Positions 12,658-24,469 of a DNA stretch of 64,000 nt are shown in pieces. The position numbers were made by a program, and so were the translations under genes. How positions within the stretch are numbered: position 1 is the stretch's first letter; every line of letters begins with the position of its first letter. The DNA is from Globodera rostochiensis (lineage: Eukaryota > Nematoda > Chromadorea > Rhabditida > Heteroderidae), in assembly GCA_018350325.1 (NCBI GenBank), contig JAEVLN010000015.1, forward strand, positions 1,570,008-1,634,007. The letters are read 5' to 3'. Below the pieces are notes generated by a model. That model saw only the letters and a program-made list of their open reading frames with translations, made no database searches and was not told the origin of the DNA.

Positions 12658-15600
12658 CTATAAATCCGAATCCAATTTTTTTGCCAACTCTTGGCAAAGT
12701 AACGAAGCGAATGTGATGTTGTCACAGTTGACTTGCACAGAACAGTCGTCGGTGTCGTCGTCGAACCGGTCCTCTTTCCCCCGTCCCACCAGTGAAATCA
12801 GCACAAGCTCCTTGCGCGACACCGTTTGGGCAGCAAAACAGAGCTGTACAACGATGGGGGAAAAGAATATGAAGATTGAAAAGCATCACATTAAGAAAAT
12901 GGACCGACCTTCAGCCCCAACACTTGCTTGCAATTGCAGACTTTGAGCAAGGCCCTCCCAATAAATTGGTCCGTTTTTCTGCTCAGTGCACACCGAATTT
13001 GGTTCATTCCCGTCAATTTTGCGCGACATTCCACGAACTGTTCGGCATCGCATTCAATGCCCTCCACCTGTTCTTCGTACGGAGCCTAAATTTTGTTTAA
13101 AAAAATGTAATATTAAAATGTCTCAAAAAAAGAATCAAAATCTCACCTGAACGTCGAATTTCGTTGTTTTTTCGCCGCCTTCCCCCCATTTGACCGTCCA
13201 CTCGGATGTCTGCGTAGAATCACCAAAATCAATGCCCAGCGTAAGCGTTCGACGTTCACCTTCCTTCAGCGCTTCCACCAAAATTGGTCCACTCGTCGGC
13301 AAAAAACACTAAAAAATTAAAATGGAATAAGCCGTTTCGTCCCCTTTTTGAGACAAATAGCGCGTACATTTGTCGCTGGACTCAGTCGCACGTCGCAACA
13401 ACGAATATGACGACTTTGGTAGCTGAGCTGCAACTGAACAGTGACCATTGAAGTCGAATAGAGACATGGCGAACGACAGAAACGGCCGGCAATGCAGAGG
13501 CCACCGGAAGAGAGCGATTCGACCAATTGAAGCTAAAATTTGAGCAAAAAGTGAATTTTGCCACCGGTTTTCTTCAAAAAAAAAAAGACACCTCAAACCG
13601 ATCGGGAACATATTGCGCTGTTGCTCTGCGCCATTTGGACACAACGAAATTGATGTGTGTTGAGGGTGGGCCAAAATCGATGTCCAAAAGCAACAAATCC
13701 TCGGAGTGTACAGCTTTCTGCTGGCCATCCTTTTTTGTTGTCGTTTTCACCACCAAAGGCTGTGCCTCGGCTGTTTGCTCTTCGGCAATTGTCTCCTCCT
13801 CCTCCCGGGGCTTTGAATTGGACGGAATCGGCTCCTCCTCCACCCCTTGACCATCGTCACTTTCATCTTCATCTGAATACGCGAGAAATTAATCTTCAAT
13901 TCTCCCCCCTTTTTTGTGAATGACTCATTTTCTTAGACACGCTTTTTTGAGACTTGGTGCTGAACTTTTCGTATAATGTGTCCAGGTAAATTAATGCTAA
14001 AAGGCCGTTCAAAGAAGTGCGACGACAAGTGTTCCCACCCCCCCCCCCCGCCCTTTCAACTATTTCCGATGCTACGAATTTGTGTGTGTGAAGAATAATT
14101 ATAGGCCAATTAATCACAAACGGACACTGTCATTCATTCATTTTTTTCCCATTTGTTCTTTTCCGATTTCGTCCTGACGTTGCATTTTTTGTTTCAATTT
14201 TTTAAAAATTAATTAAGCTCTAAAAACATGTCAATTTTCGAGTTGTCTTTTGTGACGTAACCGTTACAGAAATAAACAAAAAATCGCTGTATCTATTCGC
14301 TTCACTGTCACTGTTCATCCAAATTGTTTACATTTAAAAGAATTTACCCTTTCCCATTAACTTTTACTTAAATTTCTTTTGGGTGAACATTGCGGAGGCA
14401 AAACCGGTTTCGTCAGATGGTGAGAGAAATCGCCCATTCATTCTTTTGTATTTTCGATTGAATTTATTTTTAATATTAGTCATCAAAAATGGGAAACATT
14501 GTCTATTCCGACAAGTTAACATGCTATGAAAATGCTGACTATTGTAAGCCGTTCGTTTCGAGGAAAATAAAATTTAGTAAATTTTCGCAGGCGCCAATTC
14601 ATGCCCCGCATCTGCCCAATGCGTTTACGTGGACAATTGTGGCGAGTCGTCTAAGGCCCATTATGCTTGCCTCCCCTTCGACACCCGCCTTCTCACGTCT
14701 GTTCTCGTTCCGCTGATGTAAATGGACACAATTTTAAAAAACCAAGTCTCCAAGCCGTATTTCAAAAATACAATATAAACAAGAAACATTGTCAAAAGAC
14801 GAATTTGTTCCTACACCAAATTCTTTTCATTCAGGTGGATTTTGGTCATTTCCTTCCTGCTCGTTCTCCTCTGCTGTTCCGCTTTGGTGGTGTTCTACGC
14901 GTTCAGAGTGATTCGGCGGTCATTTCGAAATCCCGTACAAACCGACGGAGACATCGTTTTCTACAACGCCAGGCACACTTTTCTCATTTTGTTATGCGTA
15001 ATGCATTCCTTGTCACAAACAACTCATAACTGCGATTATTCAATTTCAACAAATTGTTAGGAATTATTATTTTTCTTTTCCTTTTGCCTTCAGAAATGTG
15101 CACAATTTCCCCCATCCGGCTGCAATGAAACAACCGACAGCAGTTGAGGATGATGGCCGCCATGAATACTACTACTACAACAACAATCCACGCCGAAATG
15201 ATTATTATTGATGAATGAAATAAACTTTGTCGCCGTAAAAGCCATTCTTTCTACATTTGCCAATGGAGAATTTTTAATTAAAAGATATAAATACTCCTTT
15301 TAATGCGACGCCGCGGGCGCCCTTTCCCCGCACAATTTTTGAGAATAGCTAAAAAGTAGCAAACCCACCTTCCACTTCCTCTTCGCTTTGCTCATCCGCC
15401 TCCTCCTCATCTTCGTCACCGTCTTCCTCCTCCTCCTCGTTGCCCTCTTCAGATGAATATTCCTCGGCCTCCTCTTCCTCCTCATCGATGGCCTCCGCAT
15501 TTGTTACTGTCGTCTCCTTTCCCTGGACGGCTTCAAAGTCGTCGCTGGGCAAAGGATACGCCGAACGACGAACTGTCGGGTCGGGTTGTTGCGACGGAAA

Positions 15601-18600
15601 ATCGGGAAGCTCTGTGTAGCCAGTGCATTTCTAAAAACCCCAACATTTCCACAATATACGATTTTCTCATAAAGACAGTCTGTGTTAAGATTAAAGGAAC
15701 CAAAATGTTTGATTTTCTTTGTCAGTCCGAGTGTCCGCAATTTTAGAAAGATCGAGTTTCGTGAAAAAATAGTCACAATTAAATTGCCTGGTTGAGTAAA
15801 TGTGAAAGTGTTCCCAATTGGAAATGCTCTGCTCGGTCAGCAAAAGAATTGTGCACAACGGGCGCCGGACGTTCGTGAAGAAACATGTCCAATGGGAATA
15901 CGATCTATTATCGTAATTAAATCATAAATTTGACAAAAAAAATTGAAAATAAAATTACAGAATTTGCGTCTTTATTAAGGAACAGAAAATTGCGCAGAAA
16001 ACGGCATCGGTCCCTGATGTCATAAGAACGATCATAACGGGCGAGTTGGAAGACGTATTTCACGAGAATGGCACATTTTCCCTCGCGATTGGCGGGGTCA
16101 ATGGCCCAAATACGCATGGCCAAATTCAGCGATTGCAACTAAACTCACTATTTGGTGATGTTAAAGGCCTTATAGGACAAATGTCTAATTATTTGAGAAA
16201 ATGAGTTCAAATTACCTTGACGGAATCAGCTTCTTCACAGAATGTTTTTGCAACAATTCGCAACAAATCCGGTGCCAATTTTGGCACTTTGTTTATGTGC
16301 GTGCCGATTAGCCAAAGGATGCATGAACGCGCCATTGGGGCCTGAACGTGACCAATTTTATGAATTTAGCTCATTCCGAGCATCCATTGAATGGCCCCTC
16401 CCTATCTCACTTACTTTGACAGTGTTAATTAGCTGAAACATTCTCCGCAGCAATGCCATCGGTGCATCCGCGTGAAGTAACCGTTTGAGTACAACAACAG
16501 AAGCACAAATCTGAGGGTTTAAAAATTATATTTTCAATAATCTTAGAAATTTGGCCATTGAATTTACAATATGGTCTTGGCCACTTGTTGTGATCAGCCG
16601 AATCAGACAGCCCAAACAAGTTTCAGCCGCCGAAGGAACTGCCAGGGCACAGCGTCCAATGGTATCGATGGCCGCCTCGGCAATGTCGAGCATTTGGAGA
16701 TAGGCCTATAGGAAACTAATACGGTTTATGCCTCGCCATCCCTCAGCCAGTGCCTGCAATTCCCGCACAACCAGCTGAACATTAGCCTCGGACACCAAAC
16801 TGGTAAGCACGTACAGCTTCAGCCGCTTCACGTGAATTGTGTCGGAATTGCGGACGAAAAAACTTTTCAGAAATGGTTCGAAAAGGCTCTAAAATGTTCA
16901 AAAAGTAAGAAGTGTCGCACAACAAAGGCTTGTTCATTTTAACTTGGCCAAAACAAACTTTGCTGATTGCAAAAAGTTCTTCAGTTTGACGCGTTGCGCA
17001 AATGGTGGCGATGTTTACCAACACAACGTATTGAACTTCGTTGGGCCCGCGAAGGAGGCGAACCAATGCACGGGGCACGGCCGCAAGTTGGGCATGGGGA
17101 GCGACGTGAAAGAATAGTTGGGCAACCGCCTGAAGAAGTTCACTATTTAAAAACTTTTACTGAAAATTTCTTTTTTAAAATAGCAAAAACTCACCATGAC
17201 CACTGCTGGGTTGCGACTTTGTAGCAATGGACGGACGGAGGCAATCAGCAAATTGTGGTCGCAGTCCAAGGGTTTTGAATGTTCCTTTAGCGAATTAAAA
17301 ATTGAAACTTTAATCCGTTTAAAGTAGCTTTTAGTCATATGGTTCATCTACCCAATTTAAAGGATTTTGTCACATTGTTACCTCTTCGTCCCCGTCGTTA
17401 TCTTCTTCATCTGCACTGCTGTCGGTCTCCCTTTTTTTGCTAATTGTCCCTGCTTTTCTGTTGCCAATGGCGTAAGATGTAAACGGCGAAGTAAATTGAG
17501 TGCGGGCGTAGCGAGTCAACAGACCGATCATTACCACCTGCCCCCTGAAATTCCTTTTACAGAATCAATTCACTTGAAAAAGACCATTCGTCAACGTCGG
17601 CCAACGCTCGGCAAAAGAGACGAAAGTGACGATGAAGCAGGTCAAGCCGATCGGGGCACGTCTCTTCAAACGCATAAACAGCCGAGCCCAGCACCAAAGT
17701 TCGTTTGTCACATAAAATTAAATTACAAAATATTTTTTTCAAGTGCAGAGAAAATGGAAGAAGATCTTTTGGACCAAAATCCAAAAAAAAAAACAGATTT
17801 GAAGAATCTAACTCTAAAAAAGTTAATGCTTTGAAATCAACCCAAAGCAAACCGAGAAGGTTGTCAATGCATTCGATGAGTTGCGGCTGCAGTTCATGGT
17901 CCAGTGCAAACAGTTTGGGAATAGCGTGTGCCGCCACTTTGCGAACGTATGGGCTCATGTCGCGAATTGCCTCGCGAATGGCCAACATAACAACCGGAGA
18001 GATCATTTGGACGCGGATGGAAGACAACACACGCAGGGCGCTCGCCTGGAAAAGCCCCCATTCATGAAGAAACTTTTTAAATTAAATTTTGGAAAAATTT
18101 TTGAAATGCCAAAAAGTGGTCATCTCTAAGTAAATTTTAAAATTGTGCTACCCGAATAAGCTGATTTGGATCCTTGAGTGCTCTTTGAAAGGTGGAAATT
18201 GACAAAAGTGCCAAGTCCTGCTGTTCCTCCGCATACCGAACCAAATACACGTACACCAACTTCTTGAGCTACAAAACGAAATCAATTTGAAACGGTAAAA
18301 CAATTAATTAATATTAATAAAAGGACCTCCAAATTTTTTGCGGCCACATTTTTGACAACGGCAGGAAACATTTCTGAAACGTCCTTTCCGCGAGCGACCA
18401 TCTAAAAAAGGAACGGAGAAATTCAAATCGACGAAAGCCGCGCAAATTATCCGATCACAAAACAAATTTGTGACTTTAAAAGTCGACTAATCTAAAGCTA
18501 AAAAACGACACACGTTGATTATCCTCCGCATGGCGTCCATTTTGACGTTCTCCCGATTACTATCCAACATCGCTTTCAGATCGTTAAACTTTCCTTTGCC

Positions 18601-18681
18601 ATCGAGCATCGTCCCACCTTCGGAAATTTCAATCTCCGGACTGCACAGTCCTTCACCACCACTTGGATAAGCCATTCTCAT
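12658..18681 (-). CDS. apb-3: AP-3 adaptor complex beta subunit
   Basis: Twenty exons, 18681-18514, 18401-18327, 18268-18152, 18045-17853, about 17711-17585, 17544-17382, 17284-17195, 17129-16959, 16888-16754, 16705-16568, 16510-16415, 16341-16216, 16138-15959, 15904-15788, 15630-15369, 13872-13592, 13532-13368, 13308-13147, 13085-12909, 12843-12658; about 1042 residues (human AP3B1 1094). The N-terminal adaptin solenoid (1-630) carries family blocks such as [20 protein letters not shown] and [13 protein letters not shown]. An acidic Glu-rich hinge (from 632) precedes LLLLDIDF and the C-terminal ear. The family sorts cargo to lysosome-related organelles. Introns 16753-16706 and 15787-15631 are GC-AG. 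The intron after 17853 has no AG acceptor (see findings). Intron 15368-13873 holds a gene on the other strand. The ATG at 18681 follows a TTTTAAG trans-splice-like site. Confidence 0.96.
14489..15211 (+). CDS. small Cys-rich single-pass membrane protein, nested in AP-3 beta
   Basis: Four exons, 14489-14543, 14591-14717, 14835-14972 and 15094-15211, give 145 residues with matching phases. The third intron is GC-AG (donor AG|GCACAC). A Cys-rich N-terminal part of about 60 residues is followed by one hydrophobic helix ([19 protein letters not shown]) and a tail with Arg residues and two Tyr-rich clusters at the C-terminus. No signal peptide is seen in exon 1, so an upstream exon may be missing; an acceptor TATTAG precedes the ATG. 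I do not recognise the family. If the GC donor is not used, a different C-terminus after a GTAATG donor is possible. The gene lies wholly in a 1.5 kb intron of the oppositely transcribed AP-3 beta gene. Confidence 0.7.
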
Positions 18682-19305
18682 ATTTAACACTTAAAATGTA
18701 ATAGTTTATTTGGAGCTAAATTCATCTAAAACATAGATAAAATGTATGAACTCGGCCTGCAACCACAGATATATGGACCAGGGATATTCATTATTCATCT
18801 TTTAGGAATGGTGGCCATAGGTTAGACAAGAGTTCGAAAAAAAATGTGCTTTCGGCAAGGCTTTTTCTAAAAATTGGTCCGACCCCGCAACAAAAAAAAT
18901 CGAATTAATTTCATTTGTGCAAATCATAACGCCAAAAGCATTTAAACAAATTAACAAAAAAACTCTAACAACGCGTCAGACAGAGTGATGTTAGACACTA
19001 TATGCTCGCCATTGAATTTTGCTAAATTTTTGAGGCCATGTATCAGCTTAATGGTTGTATTTCATCACTACCAAATTTTGCAGAAATTTTTCGGGATCCG
19101 TCGGGATTTTCTTGAGATCCCGCGGGATTAAAGGCCATCTGCCGCTGTCTTTCTTGTTTCAATGCATTTAATAAGATCTTAAAATGTTGCAAAAAAGCAG
19201 TCCCGGATGTTCTTTACTGCTCAATCAAACATAGCACGTCCTTCTGTCATCGTCCGCCGCCAGTGCCGAAAGCTTTTTGTTGCCGTTGAATGCGATGAGA
19301 ACAGA
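18682..19305. other. intergenic between CDK and AP-3 beta
   Basis: About 600 nt of AT-rich sequence after the repeat array at the CDK 3' end. GGGATCC/GGGATT-type motifs near 19095-19135 may be a decayed repeat. No gene seen. Confidence 0.5.
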
Positions 19306-19308
19306 TTC

Positions 19309-19512
19309 TAAGGGACGGAAAAAAGCTTTTGTGTACTTCTTGAATTCTTTGAGCTTTTTCTTATCTAAGGGACGGAATTGAATTCTTTGAGCTTTTTCTT
19401 ATCTAAGGGACGGAAAAAAGCTTTGTGTACTTCTTGAATTCTTTGAGCTTTTTCTTATCTAAGGGATGGAAAAAAGCTTTGTGTACTTCTTGAATTCTTT
19501 GAGCTTTTTCTT
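19309..19512. repeat. 57-nt tandem repeat abutting the CDK stop codon
   Basis: Three near-identical copies and one internally deleted copy (19367-19402) of a unit containing AAGGGACGGAAAAAAGCTTT and TTCTTGAATTCTTTGAGC. The last unit ends inside the stop codon of the CDK gene, so the array is the start of its 3' UTR. Confidence 0.9.
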
Positions 19513-22500
19513 AACCTGTGGGCGAAAGCGCGTGCAAAGTTTTGGGCAGCTCGTCGAAGTATTTGTGCAGCATGGCACCCGCGGCTGAGATGCGTTCCCG
19601 CGGGGGCAACTTGAGGAGCTGCGTGAGCAAATCGCGACCCTGGTCGTTCAGCTTGAACACCAGCTTGATGTCCACGTCCGCCCATTCCAGCTCGGCATAG
19701 ACGTCCAGCTGGAACTGGTCCCATTTTGGCAATTGGAGAGCCTGAAACATAAAGTTTTCGCCTTCTCGACAGCAAAAACGTTGCCTCCGGCCAATGCTGC
19801 GCGGACGGCGTGCCGCGGACGGCGAAAATGCGATCCCTGGGAATGTCGCGCATTTTGCCCGAATTGCCCACCTCTTAATAAATTGGCCTACAATTGGTCG
19901 AGAGCATCGCTTGCGCCCGGAAACAATGCGCAGCCAATGCACATTTCCGCAAAAATGCACCCGACTCCCCTAAAAGAAGTCGAAAACGTTCGGAATTCGA
20001 CGCCCCCCCCCCCAACTGACCACATATCCAACGGAGTGGAATAAACGGTGGAGCCGAGCAGTACATCCGGTGGTCGATACATAAAATTGTGTTGGATTAA
20101 ATCGGAAATTGAACACCAAAAGTCTCACCAAAGTGTGACAACGTCGTGAGAGAATGTCCGGCATGGCACCGATTTGGCCCGGGCCAACCCAAAATCGGCC
20201 AACTTCAGCTCACCATTTGTATTCACCAGCAAATTCTGCGGTTTCAAATCTCTGCAACAAAAACAAATCGTTTTCATTGCAAAAACAGACAGTTTTTACC
20301 TGTGCAAAATTTTCTGTTCATGACAAAAGGCCAATCCTCGAAGGAGCTGGAAGAGGAACAGTTTGGTCCGGAACGTGTCCAACCCGTGGGGGTACTGCTC
20401 CATGTACTTGGCCAAGTCTGTCCGCTAAAATTCTAATGTCTATTTTTGCGGACAGTTTGCTGACCATGTATTCGAAGACGAGGACGAGGGCACGGGTCTG
20501 TTGGATGATAATTTGATGGAGTCGGACAATGTTCGCATGGCGCAAAGCTCGCAGCAACGAAACTGAACGAGTGAATGGACGGACAGTGGGCAAATTGAAG
20601 GCGTCACCGGACTTTCTCTGATGGCGGTGAACGGAAGGCCCTCCTGCTCCTGAAGCCGAATCTCCTTCAGCGCCACAATGGACCCGTCCAGCCGATTTTC
20701 GCTTTTCCAAACGGTCCAAAATTGGAAAAAACGATAAAAACAAAATTTCGGCGGACCCTTACCGCGTAACTGCCCTCCCCCAACTTCTCCAACCGTTTGA
20801 ACATCTCCAACCCATCAATTTTGCGGGACGGCGATGTCATTGAATTGGTGGAAAAAGGCGACTAAACACCAAAAAAAAGGGTAAAGCGAACTCTAAACGA
20901 CGCGACATTGGACACCGGTTGGGAAGGATTGCCCGGGGGGTCGTTCGGCGGGAGGGGAAAGGGCGACGAGTACTCGCTGGCGACGGAGAGAGTGTTATGC
21001 CGCGCAAAGCCAAAAACTGCAAATTTCCCATTGCAAATTAATTAGATAATGCAAAGTAATGAAAACAAAATAATCGCCTCCAAAGTATGTGCTGAAAGGG
21101 CTCGGCGCTCGGAGGGCACCGGAAGACGCTCTCTCGGCCAGAAGAACGTCGTCCATTGGCTGTCCGATGGAATGCATTCTTTGAAGGGGTTCAAAATTGG
21201 ATGAAATGATTAGATTATATTACGTTGCCGAAAGGCGCATTTGCTGGTTGGCACCGACCGACCGGGACCTGCTGCCGCTGTTGCCCTTGTACGCCTTCGT
21301 CTTGTGCTCGCGGCGGCGTCCCGCGTCCGCCTCCTCCCCGGCAGCGCCGCCCGTCGATGTCCTCCACCGACCGTTCATTGTCAGCAGGGCATTGACAAGT
21401 CTTAAACAAATTGGGTCAACAACATCAAAAACAATAGCAGTCTTTGCACAATCAAAAATAACCGATTTGTTGCTGATGAGCGTTTGTTGTTGCCGTTGTG
21501 GTGGTGGGGGGAAGAGCACCGGGCCGTCTCTGGTGAAAGGGAAAAGCCAAATTCAACATCCAACCCAAAAAAGCATGGATTACTCAACACATTTGGTGCT
21601 GAACATCCTCCCATTCTATCTCTAATAGGCTTACCGTCAGTTGGCGCCGGAGGGGGTGGGAGGCCTTGGCCATTTTGAACGCTCCACGAGACGCTCATCG
21701 GGAAAAGCGAGGGGAATGGCGCCTAAAGTTGAATTTTCAAAAATTTTTTCCCAGACACCAAAGTTCAGCTCACATCTTTGGGGGAAAGCAACGCGGAGAA
21801 GGCCGATTCCGTCCGTTTTTGGCCCAATGTTCGCTTGGGCGGTGAGATCAAATAGTGTTGGCCGGGGAAAATTGTGGCGGAACGCCCTTTGAGTGCTAAA
21901 TTGGCGATTAAATTTGTGAAAAATGAAAACTTTGGCGACGATCAGAGAATTAAGCCACCAACGAATTGAATCAAAACACTCGCCGTTCGCCACAATGGCA
22001 CTTTCCGCCGGTGCCGACGGCCTTCGCCTGCGTCCGCCGCCATCGTCCGGCACAAGTTGGGCCGAATTTGTTAATGGCGTGCCATTTTCAGCGACATTTT
22101 CGTCGATGTAGCGGACGGAGGAAGAGGAATTGGGCCGATTCCGATGGGAATGGAGCATCCACCACCTGCGCAGGGATATTGGACTTAAACCCCTCCGGGG
22201 AAGTGGACTTTTTTAATCGGAAGAAAAATGAAAGGGCCTTTTTATTGCGAATGGAACGATTTACTCGGATAAATGAAACTACGAATCGCCCCCCCCCCCC
22301 TTATAAATGACCGTTTCTTTTGCGCTTCCGATCGGAAGTCGCCGGGATTTGAAGAAGCATCGGAAGAGGTGGACGGATTTGAACGGATTTGGACGGCTTC
22401 GGCCGGTTGGACTTAATGGAGGCAATTCGTAACAGAAACAAAGAAAGCCGTCCGTCTTCACCTTCCCCGCCCCTCAAAGTGCCCTTGCCGCCGTCGTTCT

Positions 22501-23309
22501 CCGAAATTTGTTGGGCCCCCGCGTCTTTGCTGCCTTTGCGCCGAATGTGCAAAGTGTGCTGGAAGAAAGCCGAGGAGGCGGCGCCGGAGGGAGTGAAGCG
22601 GCCGATCGACTTTTTCCTTGAGGGCAAAGGACTTTGATGCCCGAATTGGAAGAATCGTTTTGGGCGATAATTAGGACAAATTTCGTCCGCCAAACAATTC
22701 GCAGTTTTGCTAAAAGGCGCACCTCCTCGACGAACTTCCGCTGGAATATCCGCTTTCGCCTTCTGCACCCGCTGTTGACGCTGCGTTGTCCCTGCCGAAG
22801 AACAGCAATCGCTTGGCCTTTGTCCGTGCCGATGTTGGCGGACTTTGGTGCCCTTCGACAGAACTTTTGCGACAACCATGACAGGACGACGTTCCGTCAT
22901 CAGCAGAAGAAGGCCCCGACGGTCGCCGGAGTCCGAGCTGAGCAAAAAATTGCTAAAACGAATCATTCTACATACATGACGAAGGGGACGGCATGACGTC
23001 CACAAAGAATGGACGGGACTTGGAGAAAACTTCGTCTCCAAACTTCCCGACCTTTTGCTGACTGTTGCCGACCGCGCATGCCAAGCTCACGCGGTGCAAA
23101 TTCTCGGAGCTGTTGGACGTCCTGACGAAATTGTGCCGTTGGCTGAGCGCACTGAGCGATCGCGACGCGCGGACGCCGTGCCCGTCGCCCCCAACAGTTT
23201 CGGCACGTCCCCGACGCTTGGCGCCCCGCTCCGACGGCACATCCGACAGCCAATTGCCTTCGGGAGGGAACGAATAATTAAACACAACAGCGGCAGAGGA
23301 ATAACTCAC
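19511..23309 (-). CDS. CDK14: PFTAIRE-type cyclin-dependent kinase (CDK14 family)
   Basis: Twenty exons with consistent phases: 23309-22998, 22937-22723, 22631-22462, 22411-22312, 22165-21994, 21833-21774, 21722-21635, 21529-21463, 21400-21224, 21178-21078, 21016-20916, 20861-20763, 20715-20613, 20562-20465, 20424-20300, 20251-20129, 20080-20021, 19969-19892, 19836-19785, 19741-19511; about 843 residues. The kinase domain (about 535-825) shows GEGSYATVWK, VALK, the PFTAIRE helix, [27 protein letters not shown] and [12 protein letters not shown]. The first 530 residues are Ser/Arg/Pro-rich, far longer than in human CDK14. PFTAIRE kinases pair with cyclin Y at membranes. Introns 21077-21017 and 19784-19742 are GC-AG. 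Two introns, 20762-20716 and 20128-20081, lack a 3' AG. The kinase core is certain; exon 1 and the 21994 junction are weaker. Confidence 0.92.
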
Positions 23310-24435
23310 TAAATTGTGAAGCGAATTTGCCCCAGACGGTTGTCATTTAAACAATTCTGCCGCTTTGTTAAATCATGCAAATTATTGAACAAAATAATCC
23401 CAAAATTATTTGACACTTTCCCCGGAGGTTATCAGTCAGAACTGTAATCGAATTGCCTCAAGAAATGGATAAAAAGATGGATAATAATATTACATATGGA
23501 AGAGAAGTGATTGGGATGGATGCCCATGGAAAATGTGCGGGCGATCGGATCGGGGGGGGGGGGATTCATTGTGTAGAAATCGGATACCGCGGCTTATCGA
23601 AGAGGGGGGGGGGGACTTTTGTGACAGCCGAAGGCAAATTCAATGAATGCCTTCGGGGGGAATAAAAATACAGTTGCAGTGGGCGGCACACCAAACAATT
23701 GCTCGCGGCTACAAATGACCTCATTTCGGCTCTTTTGCGGGCAAAATGGCCTCGGACGGCCACAATTAGTGGCCGAATTGTTGCTGCTCTCTTTTCTGCC
23801 AAGTCCAAAATGTTGTTGAAGCATTTAAGTGGCTTTAGAGGGCCAATTTTACTTTTATGGCGGCCCTCCCTCCGTTTCTATCCCCTCAAAAGGACAGAGG
23901 ACGGAAAGGCGCTTTTTGGACGAGACGGAATCGAATGTCTTCCGATCAATCTGTAGACGAATCCAAAGGCCATGATGTGAGAAGAGTCTGATCAATCCAG
24001 CAGTAGAACAACCACCATTTGGTGGTCATGGCATGTTGGAAAGGGGGCGGGGAGTGAGTGCGATCGGTTGAGATTATTGATATGGAGTTCGTGCAGAGGC
24101 ACTTAGCCGTCTCGTCGGGAGATGAGGGAAGAGTGGGGGAAGGGAATCGAAGTGATCGAATCGACGAAACACCCATGCCGCCGCTGAGCTGATCGGATGT
24201 GATCAGTCTTCCCTCAGGATACCCCCCCCCCCTCTCCTGCTGGAGATGGGTCTGTTTCATTTCGAGAGGAAATGGGGAAGAGGAGAAGCATAGCATTAGC
24301 CTGGAAGCGATGGATGGGGAGCAGGAGAATAATTCGAGAACGGAAACAGCTGCCCCGCGACTCATAAAATTTCACTCGGACTGGCCATATTGCATAGATG
24401 TGCATCCATCCTATGCCAGGCCCAAACGTGACGGG

Positions 24436-24469
<34 letters not shown>

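Noticed and set aside
22301..23041. 246-codon minus-strand frame in the CDK 5' region
   Set aside because: Other frames of the same DNA join by phase into the CDK N-terminus; this frame needs no splicing and lacks continuity with the kinase.
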